Source: a virus. Taken from it: a stretch of DNA of 29,933 nucleotides. The DNA lies in IMG/VR virus record IMGVR_UViG_3300035670_000967, positions 1 through 29,933 of that record; one strand, written 5' to 3'. Each line of letters opens with the position of its first letter. The first letter of the stretch is position 1. The notes beneath the pieces were generated by a model. The model saw nothing but the letters and a program-made list of their open reading frames with translations, did not search any database and was not told the origin of the DNA. The translations under genes were made by a program, and so were the position numbers. Below, piece by piece: positions 8,401-15,900 of the stretch.

Positions 8401-9686
8401 ACGTTTGGGGAGCCCAATTAGAAAGAGGAAGTGACCTTCTACCATATACTAAAACCATAAACAATCCATTATCTGATCGTATATCATATCCGGGAGTAGT
8501 TTATGGAGTAAAGTATATCCCAGACAATCGAACAAATCTGGTATTAGATTCTGAAGATTTTGATTTTTCTCTTTGGATTAATACAAACAGTCAAGCGTTT
8601 GGCGACGCAATTACTGCGCCAGATAGCAGATTTACTGCAGACAAGTTTACGGAAGATAACACGTCAAATTCAATACATCGACTTGAACCGACGTCTAATA
8701 TTTCTTTTACTGCTAACACAACTTATACATATAGTGTTTACGCTAAGCAATCCGAACGAAATTGGATATCAATCGATCTTCATTCAGACAACACTCAATC
8801 ATTTACAGATCGACCAATTGCATTTTTTGACTTGGCAAATGGTGTAGTAGGCAATACTCAAAACGCAAATGCTGATATTATTGAATTATACGATGGTTGG
8901 TACCGTTGTTGGATTACTGCAACTGCCAATTCTACTTCAAGTGACAATCGTCCAGGATTTCAGATTGCTGAATCTGATGGAGTGGAACAATATGATGGAA
9001 TTGGAAACGACGGGATATTCATTTGGGGCGCACAATTAGAAGCCAATACTCAAGCAACTTCATATATTAAAACAACAAAAGGTAAAAACTACTTAGTGTA
9101 CACTTCGCAATTTGGTAATCAAACAGCATGGCAAACCAATCAAGTTACAGTAGTTAACAACACTGCGTTTGCCCCAAATGATTTAGAGATTGCTGATTCA
9201 ATATATGCAACAGATTCAGCAAATCAACATTACATCGAATCTATCCCTGTTAGCATTCCTGTTTTTGAAGGCAATACATACACGTTATCTGTATATTTAA
9301 AAGCAAACACTGAAACTGTAATTCAGCTTGCCGCAGGTAGCAATGCCTTTGGAACCGATGTTTGGGCCAATTTCGACATTTCTGCTAATGCAATTGGTAA
9401 TACTGGATCAAATAATACCAACACTTCAATCGAGAGCGTGATTGATGGCTGGTATCGTTGTTCAATTTCTGGTGTGGCTATTGCAAACACAGACGATGCT
9501 CAATTAATAATTTCCTTTGCAAATAACGACGTTGATGTTGGCAGACTAGCAGTGGTTACAGCAAATGCCTCTCAAATGTTTTTCGTTTATGGTGCTCAAT
9601 TAGAAAAATCAACTGAACCAACTTCATACACTGATGTGGAAGGATTTTCAACGTCGGCTGGTAGTTTTGAATTTCAACCTGAATAA
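5424..9686 (+). CDS. Large baseplate wedge protein at the gp7 position, with three C-terminal lectin-like repeats
   Basis: A 1420-residue protein lying between gp6 and gp8, where T4 encodes gp7 (1032 residues). Residues 1-130 form a helical domain found at the start of such marine-phage proteins: IEHQFPAFYRDEGPVFIQFV, KAYYEWLEDTDNPLYFARNF, KRLLLKHVLDVYRSKGS. Residues 190-770 are beta-rich with repeated Gly-Gly/Gly-Tyr turns (GGSGYTLDS, GGAGYANGEQ, NGAGYTAAPEIFV). Residues about 835-1015, 1030-1220 and 1222-1408 are three diverged copies of one jelly-roll-like module, each with an Asn-Leu opening, YFDLANGVVG or a variant, DGWYRC, and WGAQLE near its end. Such modules are linked to sugar binding in phage fibers and would extend from the baseplate edge. 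Assignment to gp7 rests on position and the N-terminal domain; a separate structural family is possible. Confidence 0.65.
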   Translation: MDVGIEKKISPLIEHQFPAFYRDEGPVFIQFVKAYYEWLEDTDNPLYFARNFLSLRDIDDTLDLFLSHFQKKYLYGIPFDVIANKRLLLKHVLDVYRSKGSIQCYKLLFRLIYNEDCEVYLPGRDILRASDGKWKEIRYVEITETEAAKNFVGKTIIGTSSKVSAVVENYTREPLNGNRVNTLFISNIAPIDGDFEIGEKLVLYNDLFSLNLPTILNGAPSVIGSLDRIEIINGGRQFKPGDLIKIAQKNLYTGDTISQGVDGVVKVTETFGGRGRILFEILSGGSGYTLDSKKIIYNGATDTTGSGATFNLGSYFNTEIVTYNTDVITNLLFKPIDSAQYDLEREPTADRFSVIGDVLTYQTRRFGSISSLAQIRTGSFYTEPLSIFVRSSITSGAMPGKVQFNSACTEITATEYSFNANTDVDGTTETIAIENASDFAVNDFVYYNVAAGNTALTGLTANTKYYISFANSTHIALSETYGGSNVDITASSISETGHYFTGTEFNLYLANNDTIAILSDAANNSTEEFHVIETVANNTFITLYGKPLSNSTSNSVYKVAPEIYPANFDYKDPRLARPDGSVSGRNASIIGAPSFGNNVISNTAAINSGRGYVDGEFVYLYLYGGLTTPEVLNGGAGYANGEQLVFRGGLPQKEATATVITDAFGTIEEISMTYNGAGYTAAPEIFVRTKNGTGAKLQTSVTEYNDLYEITGRVVKKGIGRKPGYWATNDSFLNSDKYIQDSYYFQDFSYQINAALSLNKYKDILYNTFHTAGAELFGQFFLKSEITSIHYNDGPSNADLNTYVQSAVDFDTADSAILTADNDFFTIDMAQSDIKLEENLFAHSEEVDNAYWTAINCTIEANVVEDRDGANTVDQIISDSSNGIHGVYANVSQLSRSSAYQFSVHASANTGNWLALVWNNPNTAVAYFDLANGVVGSSYGTRAPTDLQITEINGGLYRCSMQVTPVVSPSNWYVCIAQDDGQVEFESNGVAINVWGAQLERGSDLLPYTKTINNPLSDRISYPGVVYGVKYIPDNRTNLVLDSEDFDFSLWINTNSQAFGDAITAPDSRFTADKFTEDNTSNSIHRLEPTSNISFTANTTYTYSVYAKQSERNWISIDLHSDNTQSFTDRPIAFFDLANGVVGNTQNANADIIELYDGWYRCWITATANSTSSDNRPGFQIAESDGVEQYDGIGNDGIFIWGAQLEANTQATSYIKTTKGKNYLVYTSQFGNQTAWQTNQVTVVNNTAFAPNDLEIADSIYATDSANQHYIESIPVSIPVFEGNTYTLSVYLKANTETVIQLAAGSNAFGTDVWANFDISANAIGNTGSNNTNTSIESVIDGWYRCSISGVAIANTDDAQLIISFANNDVDVGRLAVVTANASQMFFVYGAQLEKSTEPTSYTDVEGFSTSAGSFEFQPE
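7927..9650 (+). repeat. Three diverged repeats of a lectin-like module
   Basis: Protein-level direct repeats of about 180-190 residues at the end of the gp7-position gene. Copies begin near 7927, 8520 and 9088. Shared landmarks by copy are YFDLANGVVG, FFDLANGVVG and NFDISANAIG; then GGLYRCSM, DGWYRCWI and DGWYRCSI; then VWGAQLE, IWGAQLE and VYGAQLE followed by a YT.. or YIKT segment. Copies 1 and 2 are closer to each other than to copy 3. Confidence 0.8.
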
Positions 9687-9689
9687 ATA
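9682..9689 (+). promoter_or_regulatory. Possible late promoter, variant AATAAATA box
   Basis: AATAAATAGCT overlaps the stop of the gp7-position gene, 28 bases before the next start. It differs from the T4 late box TATAAATA at the first base. The location, exactly in a short intergenic gap, favours it, but one mismatch in AT-rich DNA keeps this tentative. Confidence 0.35.
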
Positions 9690-9717
9690 GCTAAAACTCA
9701 CTAAAGAAGGTATCTCA

Positions 9718-10512
9718 ATGGCAAAACAATTAGTGTATAGAGGTGGAGCTCCAAATGATGGTCAAGGAGATTCCATTTATAATGCGTTCAAGAAAGTTAA
9801 TGAGAACTTTGATGAGCTATACAGTGCATTTGGTACATTCTCTTCCAACAACGTTGCGATAGCAAATAATATTTTGATTGGAAATTCTTCGGTCAACGCC
9901 GTTGTTAATTCATCGCTAATTGAATTTAAGAATGGTAACACAATTACCATTGCACCACCAAGTATAACTATTGGAAATTCAACAGTCAACTCGACAATAA
10001 GTTCAGCCTCGTTAAGATTTGGAAACACTACTATTAACAATCAAATTAACAGTGTTTCGATAAAGATTTATGGTTCTGTTGGTAATGCTACCGTTAATTC
10101 ATCAATGATTCAAATATCCAACACTTCAAGTGGAGCTGTAGCAAACCTTCAGCCAGGATTATTGACAATTGGTACAAATCAAATAAACTCAACATCAATA
10201 ACTGGGTCAGTAGTGAATGTTGCCTCAAATACACTTTATCTTGGAACTCGAAGCGTTGCTGCTAATGGCTATAGTAGATTGCCAAACGGTCTGTTGTACC
10301 AGTGGGGTAAAGTATCAGCCAATAGTTCGAACAGTGTGATAACATTTTCAACTGCATTCGACACGGTATATTCTATAACAGTAACGCCGTCTAGCTCAAC
10401 GTTTGACAATTCGTATTTTACAATGGTCGTTGGATCAAACACAACTACAGCAAATGTAAAAACATCAAATGCAACATCGATCAATGTCTACTACACTGCT
10501 ATTGGAGTATAA
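9718..10512 (+). CDS. Short tail-fiber-like protein with Gp53-like C-terminal knob
   Basis: A 264-residue protein probably attached to the baseplate and likely to contact the host. Residues 15-40 hold GDSIYNAFKKVNENFDELYS, a motif common at the start of phage fiber and collar proteins. Residues 50-150 are four or more short repeats built on GNSTVNS (first at bases 9880, 9972, 10020 and 10081), likely a repetitive beta shaft. The C-terminal 85 residues start ANGYSRLPNGLLYQWGKV, the signature opening of Gp53-like fiber-tip domains (Tyr-x-x-Leu-Pro-x-Gly-Leu...Gln-Trp-Gly), and continue as a beta sandwich. A ribosome site AGAAGG lies about 8 bases before the ATG. Its place between the wedge genes recalls the T4 gp9-gp12 fiber group, but sequence identity to those is not evident. 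Confidence 0.7.
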   Translation: MAKQLVYRGGAPNDGQGDSIYNAFKKVNENFDELYSAFGTFSSNNVAIANNILIGNSSVNAVVNSSLIEFKNGNTITIAPPSITIGNSTVNSTISSASLRFGNTTINNQINSVSIKIYGSVGNATVNSSMIQISNTSSGAVANLQPGLLTIGTNQINSTSITGSVVNVASNTLYLGTRSVAANGYSRLPNGLLYQWGKVSANSSNSVITFSTAFDTVYSITVTPSSSTFDNSYFTMVVGSNTTTANVKTSNATSINVYYTAIGV

Positions 10513-10515
10513 CCA

Positions 10516-12096
10516 ATGAGTGGAGAACTTCTACCAAGATATAAACAAGCGGTTGTTGAAGATTTAATTCAATCAATTGCTGGTAACACTTCTATTTACT
10601 ATGCATTTGCTTCAAACCCAACAGCATATGCAGGATTGGCCCCAAACACAGAAGTGACCGACTACGCAACTGCTTATGAAAATGGATGGAATCTACTATT
10701 TGGTAAGAAAATTGCCAACACCGACGTCTCTGCTATCATCAAACGTTATGATTGGCAAACGAACACAGTATACTTGGCCTACGACGATCAACAGTCATTT
10801 GCTAACACTGGAAACAGTTCATTTTACGTTTCTGTTCCCCCATCAGCTCCTGGCGGTTATTACCACATTTACAAGTGTGTTGATAATGCAAATGGGACCA
10901 TTTCAACTCAAGTTCCTGATTTAAGAGAGACTTATTCTTTTACTCTGTCTGATGGATATACATGGAGATATATTTACTCAGTGTCAAGTTCAAATTTTGC
11001 AAAGTTTGCAACTGATGATTATCTACCTGTTTATCCAAACAACTCTTTAACTGCAGCAGCATATAATCACTCAGGAATAGACAAAGTTGTAATTAGCAAC
11101 ACTGGTTCGGATTACAGAACTTACCATGACGGGACGGTTCTCAGTGCTGTTAATACAACGTTAATACAAATTTCAAATACAGCAAGTGGAGACAATGATT
11201 TTTACACCAATAGCGCGATATACCTGTATAACAACGGCTCTGCGACAGCTCAGTTGAGAAAGATTACTAGTTATGTTTCCAACTCTAGTGGCAAGTGGTG
11301 TTACGTTGACGGAGAAATCAACCAAGATTATATCATTGAAGAAACTACTCAATACAAAATTTCCCCGGCAGTTGATTTTGATACAGATGGCAACGAATCG
11401 CCACTGGCATATTGTGTCGTAAATTCTATATCAAATACCATTGCTAATGTTGTATTAATAGAATCTGGATATGGAATAACTAGAGCAAGTGCAACTATAT
11501 CAGCAAATGGTGCTTATGGTAATGGAGCAACGTTAAGATGTGTAGTTGCCCCTCCAGGAGGACACGGCAGTAATCCTGCTTCTGAATTACAAGCAGTTGG
11601 AATGTGCATTACATCTTCTTTCGTTGAAACAGAAAGTAACACGATCGTAACCAAAATTGGCAACTCTTCTGTTACTGCAAACTTATCATTCAACAAAATT
11701 GGAATCATAAAGGATCCATATGAACTTTATGGTGTAGGTGAAAAGGGAACTATTCAATTCAGCAGTAACACGTTTGACCAAATATTCAAAGCTGATTTGA
11801 ATCCTGATCTCGTTACTCCTTTAGATAAGGATAGTTTTGTTGTCGGTGAGACGAGTGGAGCTAAAGGTAAAGTCGTATTTTGTAATACTTCTCAGATTTA
11901 TCTGGTTGGAGATAAGCATTTTGTTAACAATGAGGTAATAGTTGAAGAAGGTGGTACTGTTAATACTTATATAAATATAACACACCGTGGCGATATTTAC
12001 GCTAAAGACTTCCGTCCAATTTATGTTGAGAACGTAAACGACATTGAAAGATCGGACGATCAATCAGAAACATTCAAGATAATCATTAGGGTATAG
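10516..12096 (+). CDS. 8: Baseplate wedge protein gp8
   Basis: A 526-residue homologue of T4 gp8 (334 residues), a dimeric wedge protein that links gp6, gp7 and gp10. Conserved features in order: IYYAFASNPTAYAG at the start; VSAIIKRYDWQTNTVYLAYD at about residues 75-95; the YHIYKCVDNANG strand at about 117; DGYTWRYIYSVSSSNFAKF with DDYLPVYP at about 145-175; and a C-terminal strand PIYVENVNDIERSDDQSETF ending in IIIRV, as in gp8 proteins. It is about 190 residues longer than T4 gp8, mostly in the middle and C-terminal beta region (VLIESGYGITRASATISANG; VGETSGAKGKVVFCNTSQIY). The start follows the previous stop by 3 bases. A homing endonuclease gene begins 49 bases downstream. Confidence 0.85.
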   Translation: MSGELLPRYKQAVVEDLIQSIAGNTSIYYAFASNPTAYAGLAPNTEVTDYATAYENGWNLLFGKKIANTDVSAIIKRYDWQTNTVYLAYDDQQSFANTGNSSFYVSVPPSAPGGYYHIYKCVDNANGTISTQVPDLRETYSFTLSDGYTWRYIYSVSSSNFAKFATDDYLPVYPNNSLTAAAYNHSGIDKVVISNTGSDYRTYHDGTVLSAVNTTLIQISNTASGDNDFYTNSAIYLYNNGSATAQLRKITSYVSNSSGKWCYVDGEINQDYIIEETTQYKISPAVDFDTDGNESPLAYCVVNSISNTIANVVLIESGYGITRASATISANGAYGNGATLRCVVAPPGGHGSNPASELQAVGMCITSSFVETESNTIVTKIGNSSVTANLSFNKIGIIKDPYELYGVGEKGTIQFSSNTFDQIFKADLNPDLVTPLDKDSFVVGETSGAKGKVVFCNTSQIYLVGDKHFVNNEVIVEEGGTVNTYINITHRGDIYAKDFRPIYVENVNDIERSDDQSETFKIIIRV

Positions 12097-12109
12097 GTGG
12101 AATACTTTT

Positions 12110-12117
12110 TATAAATA
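12110..12117 (+). promoter_or_regulatory. T4-type late promoter (TATAAATA)
   Basis: A perfect TATAAATA box followed by GTCT, 14 bases past the gp8 stop and 28 bases before the endonuclease ATG. By the T4 rule the transcript would start about 6 bases after the box, near 12123. Confidence 0.65.
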
Positions 12118-12140
12118 GTCTCTATAAAATAAAGGAGACT
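12117..12140 (+). promoter_or_regulatory. Hairpin able to hide the endonuclease ribosome site
   Basis: Bases 12117-12123 (AGTCTCT) can pair with 12134-12140 (GGAGACT): six Watson-Crick pairs plus one G-U, with a 10-base loop. The 3' arm contains the GGAG Shine-Dalgarno, 8 bases before the ATG at 12146. A transcript starting at the adjacent late promoter (near 12123) would lack the 5' arm. The same arrangement recurs at 24896-24924. Confidence 0.6.
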
Positions 12141-12145
12141 GATAA

Positions 12146-12871
12146 ATGCAAGAAAAATATGGATTTGTATATATTTGGTATGATAGAAAACATAAAAGAT
12201 TTTATATTGGATGTAGATGGGGTTCAGAAGATGATGGTTATATTTGTTCTTCTAAATGGATGAGACAAGGATATAAACGTCGTCCTGAAGATTTTAAAAG
12301 AAGAATATTAGAAAGAGTTTATTCGTCTCGCCAAGATCTTTTAGAACGCGAACATAAGTGGATTTCATTAATTGACGAAAATCAATTAGGAAAAAGATAT
12401 TATAATCTTCGCAAACATCATTTTTCTCATTGGGCTACTGATGAAATAATAAAATTAAAAGTTGTTAATAAGATCAAAAATTCTTGGGACGATGAAAATA
12501 AAGAAAAACTTAGAAAATTAAATACAGGAAAAAAACATTCTGAAGATACTAAACAAAAAATCCGAGAAAAAAATACAGGAAAAAAACATTCTGAAGATAC
12601 TAAACAAAAAATAAGTGAATCAAAAATTGGAATTCCTAGATCTGAACATACCAAACGCAAAATATCTAAAGGAAATAAGGGAAAAAAAAGACCAGATGGA
12701 TATAGAACGGGAACATCGCATCCTATGTTTGGAAAGAGATTTTCAGAACAAGCCAGATTAAATATGAAAGTTCCTAGAAAAAGAAAGATAGTTAAATGCC
12801 CTCATTGTGAAAAGGTTGGAAATCAGAGTCCAATGAGCAGATATCATTTTGAAAATTGCAAGCATAAATAA
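12146..12871 (+). CDS. GIY-YIG homing endonuclease with NUMOD3 repeats
   Basis: A 241-residue site-specific endonuclease of the kind that copies itself between related phages. The GIY-YIG domain is residues 1-95: FVYIWYDRKHKRFYIGCRWG carries the two strands in variant form, and ERVYSSRQDLLEREHKWISL carries the conserved region with the Glu after Arg-Glu. Residues about 120-185 are NUMOD3-type DNA-binding repeats (NTGKKHSEDTKQKI twice, then IPRSEHTKRKI). The C-terminus has CPHCEKVG...RYHFENCKH, a plausible zinc finger. It is free-standing between gp8 and the next structural gene, AT-richer than its neighbours, and clearly related to the gene at 24931 (both start MQEKYGFVYIWYD). It has its own late promoter and a possible ribosome-site hairpin. 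Confidence 0.9.
   Translation: MQEKYGFVYIWYDRKHKRFYIGCRWGSEDDGYICSSKWMRQGYKRRPEDFKRRILERVYSSRQDLLEREHKWISLIDENQLGKRYYNLRKHHFSHWATDEIIKLKVVNKIKNSWDDENKEKLRKLNTGKKHSEDTKQKIREKNTGKKHSEDTKQKISESKIGIPRSEHTKRKISKGNKGKKRPDGYRTGTSHPMFGKRFSEQARLNMKVPRKRKIVKCPHCEKVGNQSPMSRYHFENCKHK
12520..12612 (+). repeat. Perfect 42-bp direct repeat, 51-bp period, within the endonuclease gene
   Basis: Bases 12520-12561 are repeated exactly at 12571-12612. The 51-base offset keeps the frame (17 codons) and duplicates one NUMOD3 unit. The lack of any substitution points to a recent duplication. Confidence 0.9.
12863..12870 (+). promoter_or_regulatory. Possible late promoter, variant CATAAATA box
   Basis: CATAAATA overlaps the stop of the first endonuclease gene, 36 bases before the start of the 2166-residue structural gene. 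It has one mismatch to the T4 late box. It could restore late expression of the gene downstream of the inserted endonuclease. Confidence 0.35.
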
Positions 12872-12906
12872 TAGTAATCAAATAATCAACTTTACGGGTA
12901 TAATAA

Positions 12907-15900
12907 ATGGCGACCGAAAAAGACTTTAACGTTCCTCCTTATTTTGATGATTTTGATGCGAACAACCGTTACCATCGAATTCTGTTTCGTCCATCAGTTG
13001 CAGTTCAGGCTCGTGAGCTAACGCAGCTTCAAACGACTTTGCAAGACCAAATTGAAAAATTTGGCAATCATATCTTCAAAGATGGGTCAATCGTTCAAGG
13101 TTGCGGTCTTGTATATTATCCTAATGTTCATTTTATTTCATTAGACGACCGATTCAATACAAACATTGAATTGTTTCCCACTGATCTGACTACCAATACA
13201 GAGTTCCAATACCTAGTAACAAACTCAGAAGATTCTGATGCAGCAACAAGAGCTGTGATCAAAATTGCTAAAACTGGGTCTAAAAATGATCCACCAAACA
13301 CAAATCGAATCTATTTGGATTATATTTCTACAGGCACAGATCCTGATGGAAACGACGTCCCACGATTTAGACCTGGCGATACACTATACATCTACACACA
13401 AGAACAAAATAAGTTTTCTACCTTAGATTCTGCAAACTTGTTTGATTCTATTCAGACATTGGATTCAAATTCAACGTTTTCTTCTGATGGATATGCTTAT
13501 TGTATTGGTGTATCTGAAGGCATTGTGTTCCAAAAAGGGTTCTTTGTTCAGGTAGAACCTCATACAATTACAATTCGTGACTATTCAAATCAAGTTGATG
13601 GTTACGTGGTTGGTTTTGATACAATTGAAGAAATTTATACTGAAAATAACGACAACACATTGAACGACAATGCACTGGGATACGACAACGAAAATGCACC
13701 AGGCGCTCACCGACTAAAACTAATACCAACATTAGTCTCAAAAACAAGAGCTGATGCAGCAAACAATAAAAACTTCTTTGCCCTGGTAGAGTTTGATGGC
13801 AATGAGCCAACGGAACAGCGAGATGGTGCTCAATACAATGAATTGAATAAACAATTTGCTTTGCGTACTTACGAAGAGTCTGGTGATTATTTCGTTTATC
13901 CATTTATTGTTGACACATTACCATATGCAGCAAATTCCCAATACTTAACATATCAAATCTCCCCAGGAATTGCTTATGTTAGAGGTTCAAGAGTTGAAAA
14001 GATTGGAACCACTAGCGTTGTTGCTCCAAGAGCAATAGATACAAACTTTGTCCAAAACCAAACTCTGACAGCAAATTATGGCAACTATGTGATTTGTAAT
14101 GAATTTCTTGGAGCTGCTGATTTAGAAAACATGACAGAAGTTTCTCTTTATGACACTGCTCAAAGATCAATTTCTGAATATGAATCAGTTTCAGCATCGC
14201 CGTCAGGATCTGTAATGGGTAAAGCAAACGTTCGTGCTGTAGTTTTTGAACAGGGCACGAAAGGCACTACTACGGCAAAGTACTTAGTATACTTATTCAA
14301 CATTCGAATGAATGCTGGATATTCGTTCTCTCAAGTAAAAAGTTTATATGGAACATCGGGTACAGCTGGTAACTTTAAATGCGATGTTGTTTTAGAAAAT
14401 GGCGTATGTGTTCTTAAAGAATCGTCAAAGAATAACTTATTGTTGAACACTGGCTTATTGTCCGTAAAGTCACTAACCAATAACACTGGGATTGGCGATA
14501 CGTATTACGTATATAACCAAATCAAAACAGCAACTCTGGCGGTTGATGGTACAGTTTCTGTATCATTGGATACAGCTGGCCCCGGTACTTCAACAGAAAA
14601 ACTAAATTCAGCTTCGGGAACAACGCTGACAGGAAGTTCTGCTGAACCATATAACATTTACCTATCTCAAAATGCCTATTCATCTAATTTAACAGGTAAC
14701 GTATCATTTTCAACAACTTCCGTAACAGTTTCGGGTACAGGGACATCGTTCCTTACCAGTTATCAAGTTGGTTCTTTGATTTATTTGTATGCGAATACAA
14801 CAACGGCATTCGTTCGTCGCGTCGAATCAATTGCCAACAATGAGTCGTTAACCGTAGATGCGCTACCTGCTTATTCCAATACTGATACAACACATGCTCG
14901 ATACTTTGTCGGTGGTTCTGTACTACCATTAACTGCAGTTAATATTAATTCTAACACAGCATTTACTGCAAATACTGATTTAACAATAGCATCTGGTACT
15001 CAAAGCGTTTACTGTTCGTATCCTGTCAACAGAAACCTTGCACTTTCTATACCCAAAGTTATCAACAAATCAGTGTATGTTAAAATCTCATGTGCTTCCG
15101 ATCAAACTGGTCCATGGAATCTCGGACTATGTGATGTTCACAAGATCAGACACGTCTACGTTGGAACAGGCACATATTCGACAACTAACGCAGATCGCTT
15201 GTCATGGTTCACTTTTGACGATGGCCAGAAAGACGATATGTATGATCATGCAAAGTTGGTTGTTAAACCAGAATACAAGTCTAAGATAACATCATCAACA
15301 ACAATTCTTGTTGAATTGGATGCTTTCACTGCTAACACAACAGCGTCAGTTGGATTCTTCAGTGTTGAATCCTATCCAATCGATGACAACAATACTTCAA
15401 ATACAAATGCAATTCAAACAATTGAATTGCCAAAGTACAAAGGAAACGAACTAAGAAACTTCATTGATTTCCGTCCAAGGAAATATAACACAGCCAACGT
15501 TCAAGCAACGTCGATTGGTGATGCCACACTTAATCCTGCAACAAACACTATGTTTGATGTGTCTGTTTCTCCATCTGGTCAATATACAATTATTCCAGAT
15601 TCAAACTTTGTGGCAGATTTTGAATATTACATGCCAAGAATCGATTTAATTACGATCGATCCTTTTGGTACATTCAATGTGATTAGAGGAGTGCCTTCAA
15701 ATACTCCAAAAACACCATCATCTGAAAACGATCAATCGATTGTATGTGAAGTGTTTATACCAGCGTATCCATCCGCTTCAAAGAGAGAAGCCGATCAGTA
15801 TACTGGAGTACAACCAGTCAAGGTATTGCCAAAACAAAATCGTCGTTATACAATGAAAGACATTGGTGCGTTGGATGAACGGATCAAACGCGTTGAATAT

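Noticed and set aside
11970-11977. Perfect TATAAATA inside gp8
   Set aside because: It encodes part of Tyr-Ile-Asn-Ile in a conserved beta region and is 140 bases from the next box; probably chance in AT-rich coding DNA.
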